Shown in pieces: positions 37,300 through 45,566 of a stretch of DNA of 64,000 nt. Position 1 is the first letter of the stretch; the number at the start of each line of letters is the position of its first letter. The position numbers were made by a program, and so were the translations under genes. The notes beneath the pieces are model-generated. The model worked only from the letters and a program-made list of their open reading frames with translations, searched no databases and was not told where the DNA came from. Source of the stretch: Methylosarcina fibrata AML-C10 (lineage in GTDB: Bacteria; Pseudomonadota; Gammaproteobacteria; Methylococcales; Methylomonadaceae). The stretch covers positions 4,609,786-4,673,785 of the forward strand of contig NZ_KB889965.1 in NCBI RefSeq assembly GCF_000372865.1, read 5' to 3'.

Positions 37300-39426
37300 A
37301 TGTCCTCAACAGATGAAACCTACACCTACCGCGGCGGCGAAAAACTGCCGCTGATGAAAAGCGCCAACGAATTCGTCGTACGGGCGAGTCCGGAGCGGCT
37401 CGAAACGCTGGGCATTACGGAGGCCGAGCAACTTTCGCCAGGTTCATCCAAGGTCACTACGACCGAGGACGAACTGGATGCGATGATGGCCCAGGCGGAA
37501 AATGTCGCCGTCACCCAACCGGCTTATTACGAAGCCGACAGCGGTCAGGAGTTTCTGGCGACCGACCGGATTCTGGTTACGTTCCGGGAAGCGCTGGCGC
37601 CTGAGAAGATCGACGAATTCGCCGGGCGTTACGGGCTGGTCATCAAGGAAACCTACAGCCCCCGTGACTATTTGTTCCAATTGACTGCGCACACCGGCAT
37701 GGATGCCGTTGCGCTGGTGGTCGAACTGACCGAGAACGAGCCCTCGGTCGAAGCCGCCGAGAACGACCTCAATTACCGGGTGCAAACCTACCAGTTTGCC
37801 GTACCTGTCGATCCTAACTATGCGCGGCAATGGCATTTGCACAATCGCCTCAGCGATCCGGCAGTGGATGCCCGGTCGTCGTCCCGCTGCGAAGAGGCCT
37901 GGCGGATTTTAGATCATTTCGGCAGCTTTGACGTGGTGGTCGGCGTTACCGACGACGGCTGCAAACTCGGCCATCCCGACTTCGATTCCGCCAACAAGTT
38001 TGCCGGTTGGGGCTATTTCCGGGGCAACCGTTTGATTGTGCGCGAAGCGATCGATGCCAATCCTGCGGAAATGCACAAGACCGGCTCTAATCACGGCACA
38101 TCCTGCGCCGGGGTGATCGCCGGGGAAGCGGATGCGGTGCTCACCGTCGGCGCCGCGCCGGGATGCAGGCTGCTGCCGATCCAATGGGAATCCGACGGTC
38201 CATCCTTGTTCATCAGTGACTCCAAGCTGCTGTCCGCCATTAATTATATGGCGGACAAGGTGGATGTGATTTCCAACTCCTGGGGCAGTAGTCCGACCAA
38301 TTTGTTCGCAACAACGGTGCTGAACCGCATCGCGGCGCTGGCAACCTCGGGCGGGCGGCGCGGACGGGGCATCGTGTTCCTGTGGGCGGCGGGCAATGAA
38401 AACTGCCCGATTCAGCATACCGCATCAGTGGACGTCCCTTTTACCCGAGGCTGGCAATTCAATGCCGACGACACGCGCACCTGGGTGGGCGTCGAAACGT
38501 CGCGCCAGTTCCGGCACAATCTGGTCAATGTTTCCAACGTGATGTACGTGGCGGCGTTGGCAAGCAATGCGCAGCGCAGCCATTATTCAAACTACGGCAC
38601 CGGCATAGCCATCTGTGCGCCTTCGAGCAACTCACACGAATATCTCCGACTCAGCGTAACGGGTCTTGGCATTACCACGACAACGGGCGACGGCAGCGGC
38701 GTAACGCCCAGTTTCGGCGGCACTTCCAGCGCCACGCCCTTGGTGGCGGGAATCGCCGCATTGACGATTTCCGCGAATCCGGATTTGACGGCGACCGAGG
38801 TGATTTCCGTGCTTAAACGCACGGCCGCCAAGGATTTGAGCATGACGGGTTATGCGCGCACGCCGCCGGCCAATTTCGACCCGACGCCGACGTGGGACGT
38901 TTCCCCGGTCGCGCCGTTTGACCGGGGCAATTTCACCCATACCGGCGCCCCGGAAAGAACCTGGAGTCCCTGGTTCGGGCATGGCCGGGTCGATGCCGCC
39001 GCCGCGGTCGCCGAAGCGCGCAGGCTGGCCGGCAATGGCGGGGCTGATCAAACAATCCAGATAAAAGAAGCGCCGAGCATTGCCATCCACGACAACAACC
39101 AGGGCGGCATCGAACGTCTGCTCAACGTAGCCAGCAACGGCAACATCCGCGATATCGCCTTGAATGTGGACATCACCCACACCTACGTTGGCGATTTGAA
39201 CGTCAACCTTATCACCCCGAACGGCACGCGCATCGCCCTGCACCAGCGCAGCGGCGGCGACACCGACAACCTGATCCAAACCTATACGACTGCCACCACG
39301 CCGGGCTTGGCTTCCCTGCGTGGCCAGCCGGTGCAAGGCGCCTGGCGATTGCTGGCCAGCGATCTGGAAGCCAGGGATGTCGGCAAACTCAACCGCTGGA
39401 GTCTCAGGATCGAGCGGGACGCTTAG
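37300..39426 (+). CDS. S8 subtilisin-like protease with P/Homo-B domain
   Basis: 708 residues from ATG 37300, chosen for GAGGAG just upstream (the open frame begins at 37258). Residues 1-165 resemble a propeptide or regulatory part. The subtilase domain has D218 (VTDDG), H265 (NHGTSCAG), N366 (AAGNENCP) and S476 (GGTSSATP), a complete catalytic set. The C-terminal 120 residues (about 585-708) are a proprotein-convertase P domain (THTYVGDLNVNLITPNGT). No signal peptide, so it would stay in the cytoplasm or be exported by the particle. Between two DUF4157 effectors: either a protease payload or a processing enzyme. Confidence 0.88.
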   Translation: MSSTDETYTYRGGEKLPLMKSANEFVVRASPERLETLGITEAEQLSPGSSKVTTTEDELDAMMAQAENVAVTQPAYYEADSGQEFLATDRILVTFREALAPEKIDEFAGRYGLVIKETYSPRDYLFQLTAHTGMDAVALVVELTENEPSVEAAENDLNYRVQTYQFAVPVDPNYARQWHLHNRLSDPAVDARSSSRCEEAWRILDHFGSFDVVVGVTDDGCKLGHPDFDSANKFAGWGYFRGNRLIVREAIDANPAEMHKTGSNHGTSCAGVIAGEADAVLTVGAAPGCRLLPIQWESDGPSLFISDSKLLSAINYMADKVDVISNSWGSSPTNLFATTVLNRIAALATSGGRRGRGIVFLWAAGNENCPIQHTASVDVPFTRGWQFNADDTRTWVGVETSRQFRHNLVNVSNVMYVAALASNAQRSHYSNYGTGIAICAPSSNSHEYLRLSVTGLGITTTTGDGSGVTPSFGGTSSATPLVAGIAALTISANPDLTATEVISVLKRTAAKDLSMTGYARTPPANFDPTPTWDVSPVAPFDRGNFTHTGAPERTWSPWFGHGRVDAAAAVAEARRLAGNGGADQTIQIKEAPSIAIHDNNQGGIERLLNVASNGNIRDIALNVDITHTYVGDLNVNLITPNGTRIALHQRSGGDTDNLIQTYTTATTPGLASLRGQPVQGAWRLLASDLEARDVGKLNRWSLRIERDA

Positions 39427-39438
39427 GAGAGATTATTT

Positions 39439-41394
39439 ATGGCTGGCCAACTGCAAACCGAAAGCAAGGTTCCGATAGGCAAGGGGTTTACGCCGGCCCC
39501 GACCGGACTGTTACAGCGTAAATGTGCCTGCGGTAGGTATTCGATGGCGGGGGGCGAGTGTGAGGAATGCTCTAAAAACAAAGGCATCCTGCAACGAAAG
39601 CTGATGATTGGGGCCAGCAACGATCCCTTGGAACAGGAAGCGGATCGGGTGGCCGATCAGGTGATGTTAGCGCCAGTGCGTCACGGTGTTAGCGGCACTC
39701 CACTAAGACTTCAACGCTTTGCTGGGCAATCGAATGGACTGACGGACAGTGCGCCTGTCAGTGTGGACCAGGCACTTGCAAGTCCTGGAAGGCCGTTGGA
39801 GCCGGCTTTACGACTGGATATGGAGCAACGCTTCGGCTATGACTTTTCGCAAGTTCGGGTATATTCCGGGGCGATCGCGGAACGGTCGGCGCGGGATGTG
39901 AACGCCCAAGCCTACACAGTGCGAAATAAAATCGTGTTTGGTGAGGGGCGATTTTGTCCAGGAACGCAGGAGGGAAGGAGACTGCTTGTCCATGAGTTAA
40001 CCCATGTTGTGCAACAGTCAGGTAAAAGTGAGATTGGCTCTTTTGAAAATAAGGAGACAGGCAGTTTAACCCACAACAATCTCCAACACCGAACAATTGG
40101 TTCTTTATCTGGTGATGACGCACAAAACTCGATATTACGCCGTCAGACATTGAGGGAACGCGCCGCACAAGTTGTAGCTCGTATCGAACACGCTATCGAT
40201 CCTCGGACGCGTCAATTTATTTCAGATTTAATTGAGTCAGTGCGGCAGTCTCCACGGTATGTTGGAGAATTTATAACCGGGGATTTATGGGACGCAATAC
40301 GAGAACACTGGCCTCAGATTCTTGCGGTAACGCTGGGCCTATTGGCAGTAGAAGGCATCATTGGCGCTCTCGGTGCAGCGCCCACTGGTGTTACTCAGAT
40401 CATTGCCGCAATTCTTGAGGTCATCGTGCTCGCTGTGTTACTTACTTTCGTGGCAGTCGAAGTTACTGGTGTCGTACAAGAGGGTATACGGTGGTGGACA
40501 GCGGCACGTGAAGCGAATGGCGATTCGCAGCGGATTGCCGACGCATCCCGAGCATTTGTAAGGATGGTGTGGCATATATTGATGACCGTTCTTGCACTCG
40601 CTGGCGTGCGGGCTCGAGTACGTGGAGGAGCAGTCGGCCGAGTTACCGCTCCTTTCCGTGAAACACCTCCGCCAGTCTCTCCGGCTCAACTTCGACTTAT
40701 ACAAGGTGGTGATCAAAGCCCTGTACAGCTACGTGATGGCCGCGTAGTTTCGACACCACGATCGGCGCCACGATCAGGTCCACATGGACCAATGGCATCA
40801 GCTCGCGGTGCAGCAGAACCCGCTCGTTTACCTGAATCAGAACCTGTTCCTCAATCGCCAGAGCCTGTAGTACGCCCAGTTCCACAATCACAAGCAGACG
40901 TTTCGGGAGTGTCAGCGCCTCAACCAGGAGTGCAAGCTGGCCCTGCTCTGGGGGCTGGGGTTGCAACTGCGACCAGAACGGGGAGCACCCAGCGCAGGGA
41001 CGCAGGTGCCTATCCCATCTTCTGGCCCGTGGTGTTTGGGCCGCCTTCGTTGTTTGATGTGCCGATTGTATTCTTTACACGGACGCCCAATGCGGAGCGC
41101 GACGAGAATTTCACTTTCGAAGTGCGCCGCGAGCTCTGGGCCCGATCTGGCAGAGATCCAGATCTACTTCCTAGCGACTACCATGCTCACCATATCGTCC
41201 CGCTGTTTCTAGGTGGAATGGACCAAGCACGCGGAAACATCATGTTTTTGCCAGGTCGCGTACATCTTCGCGGACACGCCGCCCTGGCTAACCAACCGCA
41301 AATGGAGACACCGCCACCTCCATTACAGCCGCTACCGGCAAACATCCTCAGACATCCGGCAGGCACTCGGTATGAGTTAGTGGGGTTTAAGTAA
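39439..41394 (+). CDS. DUF4157 effector 2 with C-terminal HNH nuclease motif
   Basis: 651 residues. Residues 1-192 are closely similar to effector 1: C29/C31 and C41/C44, the ASNDPLEQEADRVADQVM stretch, and DUF4157 ending in HELTHVVQQ (185-193). Residues 230-395 are new and hold hydrophobic segments at about 294-312, 316-345 and 372-392. A Pro/Ser/Gln-rich linker (about 405-515) follows. The tip (525-651) has YHAHHIVPLFLGG (581-593), N600, H609 and H613, a clear HNH/His-Me-finger nuclease pattern. No immunity gene is evident. Modular polymorphic-toxin layout; payload of the injection system by inference. Confidence 0.85.
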   Translation: MAGQLQTESKVPIGKGFTPAPTGLLQRKCACGRYSMAGGECEECSKNKGILQRKLMIGASNDPLEQEADRVADQVMLAPVRHGVSGTPLRLQRFAGQSNGLTDSAPVSVDQALASPGRPLEPALRLDMEQRFGYDFSQVRVYSGAIAERSARDVNAQAYTVRNKIVFGEGRFCPGTQEGRRLLVHELTHVVQQSGKSEIGSFENKETGSLTHNNLQHRTIGSLSGDDAQNSILRRQTLRERAAQVVARIEHAIDPRTRQFISDLIESVRQSPRYVGEFITGDLWDAIREHWPQILAVTLGLLAVEGIIGALGAAPTGVTQIIAAILEVIVLAVLLTFVAVEVTGVVQEGIRWWTAAREANGDSQRIADASRAFVRMVWHILMTVLALAGVRARVRGGAVGRVTAPFRETPPPVSPAQLRLIQGGDQSPVQLRDGRVVSTPRSAPRSGPHGPMASARGAAEPARLPESEPVPQSPEPVVRPVPQSQADVSGVSAPQPGVQAGPALGAGVATATRTGSTQRRDAGAYPIFWPVVFGPPSLFDVPIVFFTRTPNAERDENFTFEVRRELWARSGRDPDLLPSDYHAHHIVPLFLGGMDQARGNIMFLPGRVHLRGHAALANQPQMETPPPPLQPLPANILRHPAGTRYELVGFK

Positions 41395-41421
41395 AATGAA
41401 AGCGGAAGTCAGGAGAATGCA

Positions 41422-42021
41422 ATGAGCCTAAGACTTTTCGGAGAAGACGTTCTGTTCCTGCAACGGTTTTTGACCAGTGCGGGATTTTATAAAGATGAAC
41501 TGGACGGCCGATATGGGGAGAATACGGATAAAGCACTCACCGAGTTTGAGCAAAAATCGCAGGAAATTGCCGATGAATTCGGCGCGTTCGATCCTCGTAG
41601 CGAGCGAAACATCAGGAGTCTGCAACTCAAAGCGCAGCGCGTGGCGCGAGTATTTTTGCGGACGGTGCGGGATGCGGAAATCGAAGCCCGTATTATTTCC
41701 GGTACGCGGACTTATGCGGAGCAAAACAATTTATTCAGGCAGGGCCGCTTCGGCAATCCTGGGCCGAAAGTCACGAAAGCCAGAGGCGGGCAGAGTAACC
41801 ATAACTTCGGCATTGCCTGGGACGTCGGTATTTTCCGCGGCGGAGAATACCTGGATGAATCGCCTTTGTACCAAAAAGCCGCCGAAGTGGGCTTGACCGG
41901 TGAATTGGAATGGGGCGGCAACTGGCGCAGTTTTCCTGATCGTCCACATTATCAATTGTCAACCGGGCTCAAGCTGGCGATGGTGCGGGAAAAATTTGAA
42001 GGTGGGCAAGTTATTGTTTAG
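41422..42021 (+). CDS. M15 peptidoglycan peptidase with N-terminal peptidoglycan-binding domain
   Basis: 199 residues. A peptidoglycan-binding-type domain (1-45, FLTSAGFYKDELDGRYGENT) is followed by an M15 (VanY/endolysin-like) Zn peptidase: S125-x-H127-x-x-G-x-A-x-D134 and the late H176 (WRSFPDRPHY) form the metal site. Such L-Ala-D-Glu peptidases are typical phage endolysins. There is no signal peptide, so it may be part of the particle tip, a payload, or a lysis enzyme for releasing particles. It lies between the effectors and the baseplate genes. Confidence 0.88.
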   Translation: MSLRLFGEDVLFLQRFLTSAGFYKDELDGRYGENTDKALTEFEQKSQEIADEFGAFDPRSERNIRSLQLKAQRVARVFLRTVRDAEIEARIISGTRTYAEQNNLFRQGRFGNPGPKVTKARGGQSNHNFGIAWDVGIFRGGEYLDESPLYQKAAEVGLTGELEWGGNWRSFPDRPHYQLSTGLKLAMVREKFEGGQVIV

Positions 42022-42102
42022 ACGTTCCTAAACCCATCCTCATGCAGAAAATGGGCGTTTGAAAAAGAATAAACCAGGGTAAAACAAATTGGGACATGTC
42101 CT

Positions 42103-42753
42103 ATGAGCGGCTTTTCTAATTCACCCAAACTGTTAAAAGGCGGCATCGTGCTGATCGATTCCGTGACTTCGTCGGTCAGGCGCATCATCGCGCTGCAATA
42201 CAATCCCGACAGCATCTCGCGCACCCTGCAGGTGCAGGGCGTGGGTGCGGAAAGCGGTGACCGTTCGGAAGCACTGCGCTTAAAAGGCCCGCCCGTGGAA
42301 ACCGTTAAGGTCGAGGCGGAAATGGACGCTACCGATCAGCTTGAAGAAAAAAATGGCGTAACCACGGAGGTCGGTTTGCATCCGCAACTGGCGACACTGG
42401 AATTGATCGTCTATCCAACCAGTTCTCAACTGCAAACCAATAACAGCTTGGCGCAATCCGGTACGCTGGAAATTGCGCCGATGGAAACGCCGTTGATGTT
42501 GTTCATCTGGAGCAAGCAACGCATCGTGCCGGTGCGTTTGACCGAATTCAGCATTACCGAGGAAGCTTTTGACGCCACCTTGAATCCTATTCGCGCCAAA
42601 GTCAGCCTGGGCATGCGCGTACTTAGCGTCAATGACATCGGTTTCAATCATAAAGGCGGCAGTTTGTTCATGAGCTATTTGCAGAACAAAGAACAGCTCG
42701 GGCAAAAAAGTCTCGGCGGAGATTTCAGCGCCTTGGGGATTACCGGCATTTGA
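42103..42753 (+). CDS. CIS tube-adaptor protein (Afp7-like N-terminal part)
   Basis: 216 residues. The segments KLLKGGIVLIDSVTSSVRRI, IALQYNPDSISRTLQ and RVPVRLTEFSITEEAFDATL match the contractile-injection-system tube/adaptor domain that joins the inner tube to the spike hub. In Afp the domain is fused to a LysM; here the LysM-like part seems to be the separate next gene. 81 bp upstream hold no recognisable element. Confidence 0.85.
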   Translation: MSGFSNSPKLLKGGIVLIDSVTSSVRRIIALQYNPDSISRTLQVQGVGAESGDRSEALRLKGPPVETVKVEAEMDATDQLEEKNGVTTEVGLHPQLATLELIVYPTSSQLQTNNSLAQSGTLEIAPMETPLMLFIWSKQRIVPVRLTEFSITEEAFDATLNPIRAKVSLGMRVLSVNDIGFNHKGGSLFMSYLQNKEQLGQKSLGGDFSALGITGI

Positions 42754-42768
42754 TAAGAGGACACAGCA

Positions 42769-43137
42769 ATGACCGATCCGAACCTGGCATTACAACAACT
42801 TCTGCAAAGAGCCGAATTACCTTCCAGGCATTTCTCACCCACCAGCCGTTATTATGCGATTGAAACGGTAGTTTTTGAAACGGCTGAAGGTAAGCAAATC
42901 ATTCACCTTAAACGCCGTTTCCTTCCACAACCAGAACGCTTCGAATTATTGCAAGAGCACTTGGTAACCCAAGGCGACCGGATCGACAACATCACAGCCC
43001 GCTATTTGGGTGATCCGGAGGCTTTCTGGCGTATCTGCGATGCAAATCGAGCTATGCGGCCGGAAGAATTGGAAGAGATTGGCCGCCGGTTACGGATTAC
43101 CTTACCTGAAGGCATACCTGGAGCTCCGAATGCTTAA
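42769..43137 (+). CDS. LysM-type baseplate protein (Afp7 C-terminal/gpX-like part)
   Basis: 122 residues. The C-terminal half has the LysM/gpX pattern: VTQGDRIDNITARYLGDPEAFWRICDANRAMRPEEL then a short strand RLRITLP. The N-terminal half holds beta strands typical of a small adaptor. It follows the tube-adaptor gene after 15 bp and overlaps the hub gene ATG at 43130, so the three are coupled. Likely a structural part of the hub collar. Confidence 0.85.
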   Translation: MTDPNLALQQLLQRAELPSRHFSPTSRYYAIETVVFETAEGKQIIHLKRRFLPQPERFELLQEHLVTQGDRIDNITARYLGDPEAFWRICDANRAMRPEELEEIGRRLRITLPEGIPGAPNA

Positions 43138-44251
43138 AGGAATTCATCTAACGTTGATGATTGGTCCGGCAGTGCCGATTCCTGCACCGCAAGCGGTGAC
43201 GGATGCGCTGGCCAGCATCCAGGTGAACAGCGGGGGCCAACGCAGCGGATTCCAGCTTATTTTTAACGTCAGTAAAAATTCGCTGTTGCTGACGACCCTG
43301 TTGCCTGCCGGCTATTTCGACCCGATTTCCACGCGCGTTGTCATCATCGTGACTTTGGGCGGATTTCCGAACGTTATTATGGACGGGATTGTGACGCGTC
43401 AAGAAATGCAATCGAGCAACGAACCGGGGCAATCGACGTTGACCGTGACGGGGGAGGATCTGAGCGTATTGATGGACGTGATTCATATCAGGCGTCCTTT
43501 GCCGATGCCGGATGTAGCGAAAGTCTTTACCGTGCTGGCGCCGTATGCCGCTTTCGGCATCGTGCCTCTGGTCATCCCGCCGTTCATTCCGGTTTTGGAA
43601 TTGGTGACTCGGGGTTGGAAGAGCCAGAATGAAACCGATCGCGCCTATCTGCAGCGCGTGGCGAGGGACAACGGCTTCGTATTTTATATCGAACCTGGAC
43701 CGCTGCCTTTACAAAGTATCGCTTATTTCGGGCCGGACATTAATGTTCCGATACCGCAGCATGCCCTGAATACGAATATGGACGGCAATAGTAATGTCGA
43801 TAGTCTCAGCTTTTCGCTGGATGGCATGGCAAAAAAGATACGAATTTATATCATAAACGATCCGATCACCAGGAAAATTCCGATCCCGATCCCAGTGCCG
43901 AACATCAATGCCTTCAAGCCACCTCTCGGACTGCGTCCGACGCCGCCGGCCCGTATTGAATTTGCCGATGACGTTGCCAGCAAGCAGCCGGATGAGGCCG
44001 CTCAAAGTATTCTGTCGTTTCTTATAAACAATTCCGATGCCATCTCTGCATCGGGAAGTCTGGACGTGCTTCGCTATGGCCATGTCCTGCGAGCGCGCCT
44101 TCTGGTGGGTGTAAGAGGCGCTGGAATTGCTTACGACGGTATGTATTATGTTAACAGTGTGACGCATAACATCAAGCGGGGTGAATACAAGCAGAATTTC
44201 CAACTCACACGAGACGGGCTGATTTCGAATACGCCAAAGGTGCTGCCATGA
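43130..44251 (+). CDS. spike hub protein, gpD/VgrG-N-terminal-like
   Basis: 373 residues from ATG 43130; the frame opens earlier inside the LysM gene without conservation. The fold is that of phage late control gene D / T4 gp27: repeated beta barrels with GLS-type segments such as ITVTGEDLSVLMDVI-like stretch (TVTGEDLSVLMD) and WKSQNETDRAYLQRVARDNGFVFYIEPG. In Afp8 this part is fused to the spike OB-fold; here the spike is the next gene, overlapping by 4 bp. It forms the trimeric hub at the tube tip. Confidence 0.9.
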   Translation: MLKGIHLTLMIGPAVPIPAPQAVTDALASIQVNSGGQRSGFQLIFNVSKNSLLLTTLLPAGYFDPISTRVVIIVTLGGFPNVIMDGIVTRQEMQSSNEPGQSTLTVTGEDLSVLMDVIHIRRPLPMPDVAKVFTVLAPYAAFGIVPLVIPPFIPVLELVTRGWKSQNETDRAYLQRVARDNGFVFYIEPGPLPLQSIAYFGPDINVPIPQHALNTNMDGNSNVDSLSFSLDGMAKKIRIYIINDPITRKIPIPIPVPNINAFKPPLGLRPTPPARIEFADDVASKQPDEAAQSILSFLINNSDAISASGSLDVLRYGHVLRARLLVGVRGAGIAYDGMYYVNSVTHNIKRGEYKQNFQLTRDGLISNTPKVLP

Positions 44252-44805
44252 CTGATGAAACGAAGTATTGGGGTAAATACCAAGGGACCGTCATCAATAA
44301 TCTCGATCCGGAGAAGCGTGGGCGGTTGCAACTCGTCGTTACTAATGTCCATTCGCTTTTGCCGACAACCTGGGCCGAGGCGTGTGTTCCATTGGCCGGG
44401 CCAACAGGACCTCCAATGGGAGTGTATATGGTGCCGCCGATCGGGGCTGGCGTTTGGGTGGAGTTCGAAAACGGAAATGCCGATAAACCGATTTGGGTGG
44501 GGTGCCGTTGGGGGGCTCAATCCGATATTCCACTTGCGGCACTGGCAAGCAATCCCGCCGATCCCAGTATCGTCATTCAATCGCTGTTGCAGCAGGCGGT
44601 TATCGTCAGCGACATGCCGCCTTCGCCACCGCCGCCGGTGATGCCGCCTGTGCCGACGACAGGGGGAGTCATTCTACGTAGCTCAACCGGCGCTTATATT
44701 GTAGTCAATGATGCAGGCGTTTTTATCAGTAACGGGAAAGGGGCTTCCATTGACTTGATGGGCTTGTCTGTAATGATCAACAAACTGGCCTTAGTGGTGA
44801 CCTGA
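44248..44805 (+). CDS. spike protein, gpV/gp5 OB-fold-like
   Basis: 185 residues. The OB-fold core is clear: YWGKYQGTVINNLDPEKRGRLQL, PPIGAGVWVEFENGNADKPIWVGC. A Pro-rich linker (PPSPPPPVMPPVPTTG) and a beta-helix-type spike (VILRSSTGAYIVVNDAGVFISNGKGASIDL) follow. With the gpD-like gene upstream it forms the split equivalent of VgrG/Afp8. The tip would be capped by the PAAR-like protein next. Confidence 0.92.
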   Translation: MTDETKYWGKYQGTVINNLDPEKRGRLQLVVTNVHSLLPTTWAEACVPLAGPTGPPMGVYMVPPIGAGVWVEFENGNADKPIWVGCRWGAQSDIPLAALASNPADPSIVIQSLLQQAVIVSDMPPSPPPPVMPPVPTTGGVILRSSTGAYIVVNDAGVFISNGKGASIDLMGLSVMINKLALVVT

Positions 44806-44850
44806 TATGGCTGAGTTTCTCGTTAAAATAATTGAACTACAGGTGACGTA

Positions 44851-45189
44851 ATGCCGGGTTTTTTGATACAGGTCGGCGGAATTACCACCTGCTTTCACCA
44901 AAGCGGACTGGTGACACCGACGTTGGTGAATCCGCCCAGGGTCAAAGTCAATGGGGTTCAGCAAGTTCTTACGATTGCGGATGCGATGGTCGTGGCGGGC
45001 TGTTTGTTCAATGTGTCGGGAGCGCCCCATCCTTGCGTCAAGGTGCAGGTCGAGGCCGCGGCTCGCGTCAAAATCAATGGCCAGCCCGCAGCCATCCTGA
45101 CGCCGGCAGCGCTGTGTTTGGCCGCCGATCTGGCCCCGCAGGGAATTCCGAATTCGGCAGCGACACAAAAGCGGGTGACGGCTACTTGA
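44851..45189 (+). CDS. PAAR-like spike tip protein
   Basis: 112 residues. The repeated short beta hairpins (GFLIQVGGITTCFHQ, VNPPRVKVNGVQQVLTIADA, AARVKINGQPAAILT) and conserved Cys residues resemble PAAR-like/Afp10 tip proteins that sharpen the spike. The canonical PAAR motif is not fully visible, so the call rests on pattern and place between spike and gp25-like genes. RBS AGGTGA before ATG 44851. Confidence 0.8.
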   Translation: MPGFLIQVGGITTCFHQSGLVTPTLVNPPRVKVNGVQQVLTIADAMVVAGCLFNVSGAPHPCVKVQVEAAARVKINGQPAAILTPAALCLAADLAPQGIPNSAATQKRVTAT

Positions 45190-45200
45190 GGAGCAAACCA

Positions 45201-45566
45201 ATGGCTATGAACATCGATTACCCTTTTCACTTCGACAGCCACGGACGTACCGCCACCACCGGCGACGACGACCACATCCGCGACATGATCGAGCAGTTTC
45301 TGTTCACCAATGCGGGCGAGCGAGTCAACCGGCCCGATTTCGGCAGCGGTTTGTTGCAATTGATATTTGCCTCGAACAGCCCGGAACTCGCCGCCGCCCT
45401 GCAGTTCACCGTGCAGGCGGGGTTGCAGCAGTGGTTGGGTGACGTTTTGGAGGTATTGGCTTTAGAGGTGATCAGCGTCGAATCCAGATTGCAGGTGGAT
45501 CTGCAATACCGAGTACGGCGGACGCAGGAAGTACGAGTTGCAACATTTGAACGGAGCGTGCCATGA
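45201..45566 (+). CDS. gp25-like baseplate wedge protein (Afp9-like)
   Basis: 121 residues from ATG 45201, preceded by GAGGAG; the frame opens earlier as a shadow of the PAAR gene. The signature FLFTNAGERVNRPDFGSGL, then LEVISVESRLQVDLQYRV, belongs to the gp25/TssE lysozyme-like wedge family. It initiates sheath assembly at the baseplate. The stop overlaps the next ATG (ATGA). Confidence 0.95.
   Translation: MAMNIDYPFHFDSHGRTATTGDDDHIRDMIEQFLFTNAGERVNRPDFGSGLLQLIFASNSPELAAALQFTVQAGLQQWLGDVLEVLALEVISVESRLQVDLQYRVRRTQEVRVATFERSVP

Noticed and set aside
39439-41394. DUF4157 effectors as ordinary metalloproteases
   Set aside because: HELTH is kept, but the large variable C-terminal parts with nuclease-like motifs and the eCIS context make a payload role more likely than a free protease.
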